A stretch of 64,000 nucleotides of DNA, taken from the NCBI GenBank assembly GCA_030248135.1, contig JASANC010002876.1:1-64000 (forward strand). The letters are read 5' to 3'. How positions within the stretch are numbered: the first letter of the stretch is position 1; every line of letters starts with the position of its first letter. This document shows, in pieces, positions 22,102 to 36,999 of the stretch. Position numbers and translations under genes: made by a program. The notes under the pieces are model-generated. The model had not been told where the DNA came from. It saw nothing but the letters and a program-made list of their open reading frames with translations, and searched no databases. Origin of the DNA: Theristus sp. LFF4_11. Lineage: Eukaryota; Nematoda; Chromadorea; Monhysterida; Xyalidae.

Positions 22102-24376
22102 ATGGAAGCTGTCGAAGAGATCAACCAGCGGTACACGTTCGCCGAGACGTATGCGTCGTTGGTGAGGCGCGGGGCGTTGCGGGTGTTTCGATTATTTCAA
22201 TGAAAACCAAGAAAAATAGCCCGCATTCCGCCGCGAAAATGCCGGTTTTTTGTTTGTCACAGTTCGCCGTGCCGGCGCAAGCAGCTGGCGACAACGACGA
22301 CGACTTCCTGCACAAGGTCGGCGCGTTTCGGAGCCGATGCCGGATACCGGTGCTGTCATCCGGAGAGTCAGGTTGGTTGGTGGCCTTTGGGCGAGCTTGG
22401 TGGCTTTCTGCTTGGGCTCCTTGGCTCCCGTTGCGTTGCGGCTGGTGCGTGTTGCGCAGCGTCCGATCAGCTCGCCGCCTTGAGCTGCATGGCGCTTCGA
22501 GCCCCGTAGCCTCGCAGGGGTCATGATGACGAGCCATCTTGAGCGTTGAGAGGGCGACGGCCTGTGAAGCTCCATTGATGACTGCTGAGTTGCTGTTGAT
22601 TGCAGATGAACAATGAAGTTTTCAGGCGAATGTTTGCCGCTTTTATAGCACTCTTCCTGGTGCAATTAACATAACGGACATCCATTTTCCAATCTTATCG
22701 CAATTATCGTGACAACTTTTCGACGTTTTTCCTGCAATTATACGCCAATTTTCTGTGGTTACCTCATTGTCATAACGCAAAACATGGGCCCAATTAAATT
22801 GATTGTGCTGTGATCATTGCAAAAATTGAGCAATAATTGCACATAATTAACGACGTTGGGCGTTAATTGGGGGTCAGAAAACGTATATAAGCAAGCGAAA
22901 TCCGCCTCAAAATTCACTTTCGGGACACTGTTCCGAAAGTCGCCCCAGGAAGCTTCCAGGGATAGTGTTTAGAAAAAAGGTGGTGTGAGGCCGGACGGAG
23001 GGAAACCGGGGGAGAACCCCGGGGGGTACCCGGGCGAAAGCCCCGGGGTGGGGGTACCCGGGGAGGACCCCGGGCGCGGGGGGACTCGGGGGAGAGCCCC
23101 GGGCGGGGGTTCCCGGGGGACCCCCGGGGGGGGGGGGTACCCCGGGCGAAAGCCCCGGGGTGGGGGTACCCGGGGACGACCCCGGGCGGGGGGGGGGACT
23201 CGGGGGAGAGCCCCGGGCGGGGGTTCCCGGGGGACCCCCGGGCAGGGGGGGGGTGCCCGGGGGGAGCCCCGGGCGGGGGGCTACCGGGGATGGCCCCGGC
23301 CGGGGGTTACGTGTAACCCCCGTGGGGGGGGGTAGGGGGGGGGGGGTAAAATAAGAATAGGAAAGGGGGAAAAGAATAGGAAGGGGCCGAGAGAAAGGGA
23401 CGAACAAGCAGAGGAGGTCGAGAAACGAATAGAAAAATGGGTGATCAGAGAATCAGCCAAGAGAGCGGCTGCAAGAAGCCAGATCGATTGGTGGAAAACA
23501 GAAGAAAGCCAATTTCCATTTCACCCAGGCGACCCTGTGCAGTTCGTCGCAGCCGATGGTTGGCATGACCTCGCGGCGCAGTGCCGAGGACGAGCGATAC
23601 CTGCAGATGATCATCGAGGCGAACGCTCAGTCCGACTCCGACCGCCTGTACATCATGGACGCGCGGCCGGAAGTGAACGCGAAAGTGAACAAGGTGGCGC
23701 CAAAGGGTTGTTGGGTACTGAAGGTCCTGGTCTCGCACAGTGCAGGCTGCTTATAACACAGTATTAATATTACTGTAGCACAAACGCACGCATACGCAGG
23801 CGCGCGCGCTGATGTAATGTCGTCTGTGTGCGTGTGTTTGGGTGCACGACATTACTGTGTTAGTGTCTTCAGATCAGGACTTTATTTGCATGTTAACTGA
23901 ACCCGCGTTGATTTATTGGTGGATTGGCTCGTGGTTGCAATTTGCCAACTATTGAAGAATAATCATCAGACATTTTTGTTATTTTTCAAATTATTGTTAT
24001 TTACAGCGAGTCTTTTCTAATAATCAAAAAATGCAAATATGGCCAATTTCGCACTCCTAAAAGTAAATCGAAGCTGGTTTTCCAAAGCTCACCACCACCC
24101 AGTGATGATAAACCATAACACGACTTGCATGAATCTGACGTCTCTGATCTGAACTCTTTACCGACATGTAATGTTGTCTGAGGTTGAGGTGAACTTTAAA
24201 GATCCAATATTGCAATTTTGAAATTTTCTCGAAATAATCACGAGGATTGTGTATTGTTTTGTTTTTTAATTTCTTTTTGCTCAGGCGAAAGGCGGCGGCT
24301 TTGAGAACGAAGAGGCCTACCCGGATTGTCAGCTAATGTTTCTGGACATTCAGAACATTCATGTGATGCGGGAGAG
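22102..24376 (+). CDS. partial myotubularin-family phosphatase (four exons, no catalytic loop)
   Basis: Exons 22102-22161, 22263-22375, 23543-23693 and 24285-24376 join in one frame. They match the MTM1/MTMR2 branch: [14 protein letters not shown], then [15 protein letters not shown], then [19 protein letters not shown] and [18 protein letters not shown], then [20 protein letters not shown] and [10 protein letters not shown]. Myotubularins dephosphorylate PI3P and PI(3,5)P2 on endosomes. Nothing matching the N-terminal PH-GRAM domain upstream or the CSDGWDRT active-site exon downstream is visible. About ten residues usual after PVLS seem missing, and intron 2 is inflated by a G-rich minisatellite. 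The donor of exon 2 is the least sure junction. The fragment may be a gene remnant, a partial duplicate, or part of a gene whose other exons lie beyond transposon-filled introns. Confidence 0.8.
22985..23345. repeat. GC-rich minisatellite with long G runs
   Basis: Degenerate tandem units of about 15-20 bases built from GGGTACCCGGG, CCCCGGGCG and GGGGGACC-like blocks fill the intron between myotubularin exons 2 and 3. Many units are self-complementary and G runs reach ten. The Gly/Pro-rich open frames on both strands are by-products of the repeat. Confidence 0.85.
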
Positions 24377-26600
24377 GTAACGAGTGTTGTTAATTTTTGG
24401 GGCTTTGTGGTTTTAATCTGTTTTCGTTCAAGTTTTCCTTATCACTTCACACTGTTACCGCGTTTGAAAGTCTAACTGTCTGCCTCCCGCTTTTTGAACG
24501 ACCAATTGCTGGATTTCCCAATGAGAATTGACCGTTTTGCACTAAAATAGAGCTTGCAGAGAACCATTATACAGAGTGAGCCAAAAAAAGGTTCCAATTC
24601 TAAAATGCTCTCACTGGCTTGTGTTGAGGTGTTTCGAGCTGAAAATTGGAACACTATTAGAAAACATTTGAAGGTTTTTCTGACCAAATTTTGGTTGCGG
24701 TATGTTGCTCTTATCACTCACTACAGCAGAATATCTGGAAAACATGAAAAATCGACAAATGTTGTGAAATACAAAGGGTGGATCCAGCTGTAGCAAAGGG
24801 ACCTCATAGCTTAAAATTTTTTGAACACTGTTAGAACACTTTGGGAGGTTTTTTGTGATTAATTTTTTTGGATTACGCGTATCAGTTCATTTTTACAGTG
24901 TATTTTCAAAAAAATAGCAATTTTGACGAAAAACTGTGTTTATCCATAATCTCACTGTTTTGCTTGCTCATAAACGGACTTCCGAATTGATGTATCGTCA
25001 CACGGGGTCAAATTGAATTTTGTACGAAATTGCCGAACCACTGTGGAAAAGTTATTCGCATGTTCCCACCAATTGGCAGACCAGACTCGCTGCTCTGCCG
25101 TCCACACTTAACCATGATGGCAGCAAAGACTAAAAATGGAATTGCATCTCACTGCAGAAAACATCTAGTCTGCTATGGTGAAAATATCAGAGTGGCAAAT
25201 TGTGTGAGTTAAAAAAAGGAAAAACAACTTGCCTCTGGAAAGATAAATTCGCTCCTGTTCTGAACAGAACCGCTCACGCACGCTCAGACTCGAAGTGAAA
25301 CATCAGAGGGTGATCAAAGACTGTTCAAATGCAATTCGGCATTCGGAATTTTCAAGCTACTGTATGTGCGTATTACTTTTTTTATCTTTTTTTGTGTTGC
25401 GAACGCTCGGGTTGTCACCAACGTTCATCATTCGATTTTTGTTACAGCTAAATCAACCATCTGTATTTTTCAACATTTATCGATTTTTCATATTTTCCAG
25501 ATATTTTGCTGTTATGAGTGACAGGGGCAATATACCGTAACACAAATTTCGTCAGAAAAACCTCCAAATGTTTTCTAATAGTGTTCCAATTTTCAGCTCG
25601 AAACACCTCAGCACAAGCCAGTGAGAGCATTTCAGAATTGGAACCTTTTTTGGCTCACCCTGTACAACTAGTCTGTGTGAAAGTTTGATTGTTTGCGATT
25701 GATTTGAATGTTAAAACGTAAAGTAAGTGATGTTTGTGCTTCAGGTTCTGTTGAGTGACGCAATAGCGCGTCAGACTGAATTGGATCGAGTCGCGAACGA
25801 AAATGGCAGTCAGTGAACGGTCCAGCACGATTGGCCGTGCAGCGTGATCGCCTGTCAAAGGTGGCCGAGCGTTTGGCGCAACGTGCCAACAAATACGCAG
25901 AGGCGTTTGAGCAGTGGCGCGAACTGCAAGGTTGTCCCCAACAGAATAGCATCAGTTTTCATTGATGCTAGTTGGTCCAGTCAGTGAGCCCAGTTCACAG
26001 GCAGCCAATTGATTCCCCATGATTCACAGTCGCTCAATAAATTGTATCTGTCAGTCAATCAAGACAGCTCGCATCAATAGCGGCTTCTGTTTATCACCCC
26101 GTTCTTTCAGCCTCTGTCCGTTTTACCCGCGCAAACTGATTCTGCCGTCGTCAATCAGCGCCACCGACATCGCCGAACTTCTCATTTTTGACGGACGGAT
26201 CCAGAATGGGTGTTGCAAAATTGTTCTTCACTTTAACATGAGCTGAACGTAGTGTGTTCCTTAATTTCTAGAAATTCATTGGATTTGATCGTGCTGTTTC
26301 ACAGTTTTCGCATTCTGGTTTGCTGTGATCGTTAAATGTGAATTTGTCCTTGAAAATGAAATATTTTTAATTGTTCAATTGAAAATGAAATGTTTAATTG
26401 TTCAATTGTTTGACCGAAATCGTTCAATTGTTTGTGTTTGTTTGGTTGTGTGGAAACAAATTGTATCTAAAAATCAACCTTTTCAGGCTCCGATTTGTTA
26501 TTTTTGGTCCACAAAACAGGGTTTTTCTTTAAAAAACAAAAATGACGATTTTTGTTTTTTTAACAACCCTAGTAGGGAGGGTTCCGGTTAGGGTTAGGTA
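24377..26600. other. gap region; one possible orphan exon
   Basis: No clear gene. A possible exon near 25842-25930 (+) encodes a charged helix (KVAERLAQRANKYAEAFEQW) ending before GTTGTC, but its family and partners were not found. 24590-24760 and 25448-25640 are inverted copies of one another (ACTAGTGTTCCAATTTTCAG-like and TTTCGAGCTGAAAATTGG blocks), marking another dispersed repeat. Solo hAT-MITE terminal sequence lies at 26530-26572. Confidence 0.4.
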
Positions 26601-26629
26601 GGTCGGTAGGTAAGTAGGGACGGTGGGCA

Positions 26630-28086
26630 TAGGGTTGTTAAAAAAAACAAAAATCGTCATTTTTGTTTTTTTTTAATTTTTTTAAATTTCAAAAATCAAA
26701 GTTGTGCTAAATCAATCAGGGAGTCCGAAGAACCACATATGATATGCAAGCGCCTCCCGAATGACTCCCATATGACGGAACTTTGCAGATTTTGTTTTGG
26801 TGACCTCAATTACCCCTTTTCCAAACCATCACCATGCCTCTTCTTGTGTTTTGACCTCCAAAACGCCACTAATTGTCCCCAGCTAAACTAATGCTAAAGT
26901 GAAGACAAACATACCGCCTTGAAATTCGATCAATTCTTCTGATGGTGTCGCGACGACACGACACGAAGCAGCAAGCAACCAGACAACGTAGCGCTTGCAA
27001 ACGGAGCAGCGAGCACAATCGGACGCTCTGCGGCGAGGCGAATCGTCACCTTATCGGCATCGGGGAAATGGTAGGCCAAGCTTTGGGACTAGGGTTGTTA
27101 AAAAAAACAAAAATCGTCATTTTTGTTTTTTTTAAAAAAAAAAAAATTTTTTTTTTAAAAAAAAAAATTTCAAAAATCAAAGTTGTGCTAAATCAATCAG
27201 GGAGTCCGAAGAACCACATATGATATGCAAGCGCCTCCCGAATGACACCCGTATGGCGGAACTTTGCAGATTTTGTTTTGGTGACCTCAATTACCCCTTT
27301 TCCAAACCGTCACCATGCCTCTTCTTGTGTTTTGACCTCCAAAACGTCACTAATTGTCCCCAGCTAAGCTAATGCTGAAGTGAAGACAAACATACCGCCT
27401 TGAAATTCGATCAATTCTTCTGATGGTTTCGCGACGACACGACACGAAGCAGCAACCAGACAACGTAGCGCTTGCAAACGGTGCAGCGAGCACAATCGGA
27501 CGCTCTGCGAGGCTAATCGTCACCTTATCTGCATCGGAAATGGTAGGCTAAGCTTTGGGACGCTCAAAAACTTCATCGCAGATGTTGTCGAAGCCTAAAA
27601 TCAGTCGGTAAAACGGTCCAAAATCGACTGCTAAAGGTTTTACGAGGTATAATCAAAGAAAATTTTTGTTGAACTTTCGAAAAATTGTGCCAAAATTGAG
27701 GTTTTCAGAGCATATTAGAGGAAAATTTTTCGAATTTTTTTTTTTAAAAAAAAAAATCGACATTTTTGTTTTTTTTTAATCACTTTTTTTTTTAAAAAAA
27801 AAAATTTTCATTTTTGTTTAACAACCCTATTTGGGACGCTCAAAAACTTCATCGCAGATGTTGTCGTAGCCAGTCGGTAAAACGGCCCAAAATCGACTGC
27901 TAAAGGTTTTACGAGGTATAATCAAAGAAAATTTTTGTTGAACTTTCGAAAAATTTTGCCAAAATTGAGGTTTTCAGAGCATATTAGAGGAAAATTTTTC
28001 GAATTTTTAAAAAAAAAATCGGCATTTTTGTTTTTTTTTTAACAACTTTTTTTTTTTTTAAATTTCATTTTTGTTCAACAACCCTA
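26630..28086 (+). mobile_element. outer hAT-type MITE, split by a younger copy
   Basis: Starts TAGGGTTGTTAAA at 26630 and ends AACAACCCTA at 28086. It is flanked by an exact 8-bp duplication GGTGGGCA (26622-26629 and 28087-28094). A second full copy of the same family (27090-27829) sits inside it. The 8-bp target duplication and short inverted ends are hAT features. Non-coding. Confidence 0.88.
27090..27829 (+). mobile_element. inner hAT-type MITE, 740 bp, intact
   Basis: Complete copy inside the outer element, flanked by the 8-bp duplication TTTGGGAC (27082-27089 and 27830-27837). The termini are TAGGGTTGTT and AACAACCCTA, followed inwards by AACAAAAAT blocks and long A/T runs. Its non-coding middle is shared with the 44.3 kb copy. 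Confidence 0.9.
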
Positions 28087-28092
28087 GGTGGG

Positions 28093-28427
28093 CAGTACCG
28101 TGGGCCCAAAAAAAATTCGAAGGGGGGGGGGCGGGTATGGTGCCGTGGGGCACCCCCCCCCCATCGGACCCCCCCATAATATAAGCTGAATATATGATAA
28201 CTTGACCATCTTTATTGTAATTTCAAAGATTTTGCAGCAAAATTCAGCGTTTTTCCTTTAAAATTTAAGTGAAAAAATATCATGGGGGGGTGGACCCCCC
28301 ACAGAAAATTTTGAAAAAATGCACCCCCCCCATGGGGGTCCCACGTTACCATCACCCCCCCCCCCCACGGGCCACGGCACCATACCCCCCCTTCGAAAAT
28401 TTTTTTGGGCCCACGGTACTGATTACC
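28093..28427. mobile_element. GC-rich TIR element, CAGTACCGTGGGCCC ends
   Basis: Terminal inverted repeats of about 30 bases begin CAGTACCGTGGGCCC and end GGGCCCACGGTACTG, followed inwards by A/T and long G or C runs. The centre is AT-rich. It lies directly beside hAT-MITE sequence on both sides. No coding capacity; class unassigned. Confidence 0.8.
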
Positions 28428-28957
28428 CCTTTCCCAAACCGTCACCATGCCTCTTCTTGTGTTTTGACCTCCAAAACGTCACTAATTGTCCCCTGTCCCC
28501 CCCCCCCCAGCTAAGCTAATGCTAAAGTGAAGACAAACATACCGCCTTGAAATTCGATCAATTCTTCTGATGATGTCGCGACGACACGACACGAAGCAGC
28601 AACCAGACAACGTAGCACTTGCAAACGGAGCAGCGAGCACAATCGGACGCTCTGCGAGGCGAATCGTCACCTTATCTGCATCGGAAATGGTAAGCCAACC
28701 TTAGGGACGCTTAAAAACTTCATTGCAGATGTTGTTGAAGCCTGAAATCAGTCGGTAAAACAATCCAGAATGGACTGCTGACGGTTTTACGAGGTAATAT
28801 CAAAGAAAATTTTTGTTAAACTTTCGAAAAATTGTGCCAAAATTGAGGTTTTCAGAGCATACTAGAGGAAAATTTTTCGAATAAAAAAAAATCGGCATTT
28901 TTGTTTTTTTAATCACTTTTTAAATAAAAAAAATTTGATTTTTGTTTAACAACCCTA
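28428..28957 (+). mobile_element. hAT-type MITE, 5'-truncated copy
   Basis: Begins in mid-element at ATTACCCC, immediately after the GC-rich element, and runs to the terminus AACAACCCTA at 28957. It differs from the intact copies by many scattered changes and by a C run near 28495, so it is an older copy. Confidence 0.8.
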
Positions 28958-29130
28958 CTCTTTACCCTACCCTACTCCGGGGATTCCGGAACAAGAACCC
29001 CAAGTCCAACAACAACTTTGCTCTCTTCAGTCAGGACAGGAGGCGGTTTTTTTCTCACAACAACAACACGAGATCGATTTATTTGTCTGACTGGGAGACT
29101 GAGTGCGGCAGGGATTTGGTGGATTCAGCG

Positions 29131-33984
<4,854 letters not shown>

Positions 33985-34113
33985 CTCCGCCCATTTGATA
34001 AAAAAACGACTCTCGAATGCTTGTAGGCACATTCCAAACAGTAAACTCAAGCCAACTTTTAGTGCAGTTCAAATGATCAGGTTTCTAACGTATTTTTGTC
34101 GGTCCAATAACAT

Positions 34114-34203
34114 AGGGACATTCATGAAGCAGCATTTAGTGACCGCACAGCTATGTTTTAACACAGGTACGCGTGACTAAATACTGCTCCATGAATGCGT
34201 CTT
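34114..34203. repeat. foldback hairpin MITE, copy 5
   Basis: Palindromic copy about 130 bases after RAB6 last exon B. A half-arm fragment (GCATTCATGAAG, then CAGTGACC) follows at about 34302-34325. Confidence 0.8.
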
Positions 34204-35109
34204 TACCGTTGTCTTGCGTTACTGTGGATAACGGTGTAATTATCCTTTTTGGTGACGCGACTCGGGCGTGTCTACAGACGGAAAAGTTGATGCAACACTG
34301 CATTCATGAAGTGCAGTGACCCGTTCGATTTTTAGGGCCTTCAATTTTCAGATTCCGCTTCAAGCATAAAACATTTAGTTTTTATCCACACGTGCGTCGG
34401 GGTTGTAGAACTATGAAAGGATTTAACATTTTTAATTTTTCTTCATTAACAGTTTCGCAATGCGTGAATTTCTTCATCTCTTTTTGTATGCTTCGTGCAA
34501 ATGCAGTACCAGATAGAGGACAATTTTTTGGTTTTTTCTTAACCGTATCGTAATATTGTTTCATGATTTTATCGAAATTCTTGGATAACCTTGTTGGAAT
34601 TTCTTCGCCTTCAGCGCAGTCGCAGCTAAGAATTTGTGGGGATGATTCGTTGGTTTTCGGCGTTTTTTTTTTGTTGAATTTACTTTTTTCACCATGCTGA
34701 CTTTGTTAATGCACCGTTTGTTGTTGCTTTGTGTGGGTTTTCAATTTCTGCTATTATTTATCAGTTTTTTGACGAAATTGTGACGCAAAAAAACAAAAAG
34801 TCGCTGTGACCGCTCAGCAACAGATTTCAAATGTCTAGTCGCAGGTGTCGGGAAAACACTCAATGGCGGACAGGGGTTTGAAGAATTATGGATTCAGGCT
34901 GCTCATAATGATTGACGTTTGTGCGTCTTTCATTGATCAAACTTGACTGCGCCCAGCTTTTTACACCAACCAGCTTTTCATTTTACAGCCACCGGTTTTT
35001 ATCGTATTGTCACTGTTTCCGTCTTTGTTTGGTAAACAAGTCGTATGTGCGTGTGCGTGCGTCACTACAGACGAAATATGACAAAACCCGTCCAAACGTT
35101 GACACACAC

Positions 35110-36410
35110 ATGATGTTGTTCACAAAAGCTTCTGATATCGTAGCAACAGTTTGTGGACTCTACAGAGTGTTCCTGTTCCTTTCCACAATCTCCATTGCGA
35201 CAACGCAGGCTTCGTGCACCCCTGAGCACCCGAACAACACCGACACCGCTTTGCACTGGTACTCCTGCAGCGAACCGGACGGTGTGTTTCATGTTGCCCT
35301 GTTTCGTTTGTCGATTTGGACTTTTCTCCCAACTCGCACTTGTTTACGTCCGTGATGTTGCGATGATTCCAACTCGTCCACGTTCAATCGATTCGTGCAA
35401 TTTGCAAACGAATGCGTTTTGCTGTAACATCTTTTACTTTGGTCCCGCGTCTCAATACGCGCAAAGGTGAGTAAACAGTCCCATGCATGACGCGGGAATT
35501 CAAAATTGGCAAACGGATCCGAGTCCCCTAAATAGGGCCGGGTCACTTAGGCTATTCTGAATTACCACATACAGGTTGAAACTAGTTTCCTTTTACGTCC
35601 ACAACTGCATTGAGTCGCAGGTCTTAAAGAAAAGACAGTACCGCGCAGATGCGTTTGTGGTGCACACGCTCAGTCTGTACGACCGTGCCGGCGCCAGCAA
35701 CTATCCAATCAGCGTGCGCCGCGGCATTCTGGTCGACGTGAATGCGACGAACGAGAGCGGACGGACGTATGACGACGTGCTGATGGACGGGCGTGTCTTC
35801 TACTGGGGCCGGCTGTTCGGCATCGGCACCTGCAAGTGGCACGAGATACCGACGCTCGGACTGACGTGCGTGCGCGGTTTTTTTGCTCAGGATAACGCGC
35901 CTGCACCCGAGCCACGGCGCAGTGCTCTGAATTGACCGGCACAATTGTAACTTAAGGTGCATTCATGAAGCAGTAATTAGTGACGCGTAGCAGTGTTAAA
36001 ATAGTCATTAAGTGCTGCTTCATGAACGCCGCTTTAGTTCTACCTTAGTGCGATTGTCCGGAATTACTCTGCTTGACAGTCGAACTGTTGTCCGTTTGCA
36101 CCCCCACACCGGCTCATTGTTTGCCTTTCAGACACAACACAGACGCATGCGCCATGATGAAGACATGCCCCGTGCGACCGGGGCCCGCACCATTCCGTCA
36201 ACTGCTCGACTTCGGCCCGTTCGGCGTCGTGCTTGATCAGCTCGGCGGCAATGTCCGGTTCAACGATTTTTTATCGTTGTACGAAATAACCTATTTTTAT
36301 TCGTTTTCCATTTGCAGACTGTCTACCAAGTGGAAATGACTGCGAAAGCGGGCACACCGCCGCACTATGAGCAGCTGGCATGCATGCGAGTGCAAGGATT
36401 CATGCAATGA
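35110..36410 (+). CDS. secreted ML-domain (MD-2-related lipid-recognition) protein, 200 aa
   Basis: Probably binds a lipid in the lysosome or outside the cell, as NPC2 and GM2 activator relatives do. Exons: 35110-35281, 35649-35865, 36132-36252, 36318-36410 (201 codons with stop). The first exon encodes a signal sequence (FLFLSTISIATTQA) and the first cysteines. Next come VVHTLSLYDRAG, ILVDVNATNESGRTYDDV, CKWHEIPTLGL, DACAMMKTCPVRPGP, FGVVLDQLGGN and the last strand VYQVEMTAKAG before CMRVQGFMQ. The alternation of short hydrophobic strands, the C-x5-CPVRPG block and the cysteine near the C-terminus fit the ML fold. The exon 2 acceptor and exon 3 donor were chosen by phase and are the weak points. 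A foldback hairpin lies in intron 2 and a MITE in intron 1. Confidence 0.75.
35425..35635 (-). repeat. ~200-bp TIR MITE (TCTCAATGCGCGC family), copy 2
   Basis: In intron 1 of the ML gene. Starts TTTACTTTGGTCCCGCGTCT and ends near CATTGAGTCGCAGGTC, so the ends are inverted repeats. Orientation is opposite to the copies at 14.0, 52.8 and 54.2 kb. Confidence 0.8.
35954..36034. repeat. foldback hairpin MITE, copy 6
   Basis: About 80 bases in intron 2 of the ML gene. Keeps the conserved GCATTCATGAAGCAG start and GCTTCATGAACGCCGC end, with a shortened centre. Confidence 0.8.
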
Positions 36411-36999
36411 GCTCATGGACGCAATGACATGAATGAACGTCAATGACGCTGTTCTGAAACGTTTATTCCATTTTATTTTTGGTTGAAAACAAAAAAGGCT
36501 AAACGTAACAAAAGAGTGACGCCCATTTTTTATTACTGAAATATAATTAACCAACCCACAGACTGTAAGGCAGAACAGACGTCAAAACGAGAGATCGAAC
36601 GGGAGTTTCTCAATTGTTGAGAACTTGTTCTTCGCTTTCACCCATTGAAACATACAATTGCAGTGCAGTAGAATTTTTAGGTTCAATTGAAATACGACTA
36701 ATTTTGAGCGCATAAAAATAATTTTTAAAAATTTTAACCATCAAAATGCTATAACAGACTAGTCGTCGAACAGAGCTTCGCAAACGACTACTTTAAAAAG
36801 TGGTTGAAACGTTTTTAATTGGTTGACAAAAAATGTTTGAAGCAGTCGTCGGTGCGTCAATATTGCAAAACCCAACTTGCCACAAAATCAACACATACGA
36901 ATCACCGTTGAATCTATGGAATCACACGCACAACAACCAGAAATTTGAGAGGTACAATGAAAACACAATGATAGAAGTTTGTTTACACGTCGTTATCAA

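Noticed and set aside
21339..22136. 265-codon minus-strand frame next to the myotubularin fragment
   Set aside because: It overlaps myotubularin exon 1 on the opposite strand and shows no recognisable domain; composition looks like spacer.
22907..23407. 166-codon minus-strand frame rich in Gly-Pro-Pro, resembling collagen
   Set aside because: It is a translation of the GC-rich minisatellite; the plus strand gives a Gly-rich frame as well, and there is no splice or signal-peptide context.
28561..28620. CTGATGA followed by a TGTCGCGACGACA palindrome as a hammerhead ribozyme
   Set aside because: The block after the stem reads CGAAG, not GAAA, other copies read CTGATGG, and no stem I or III partners are visible.
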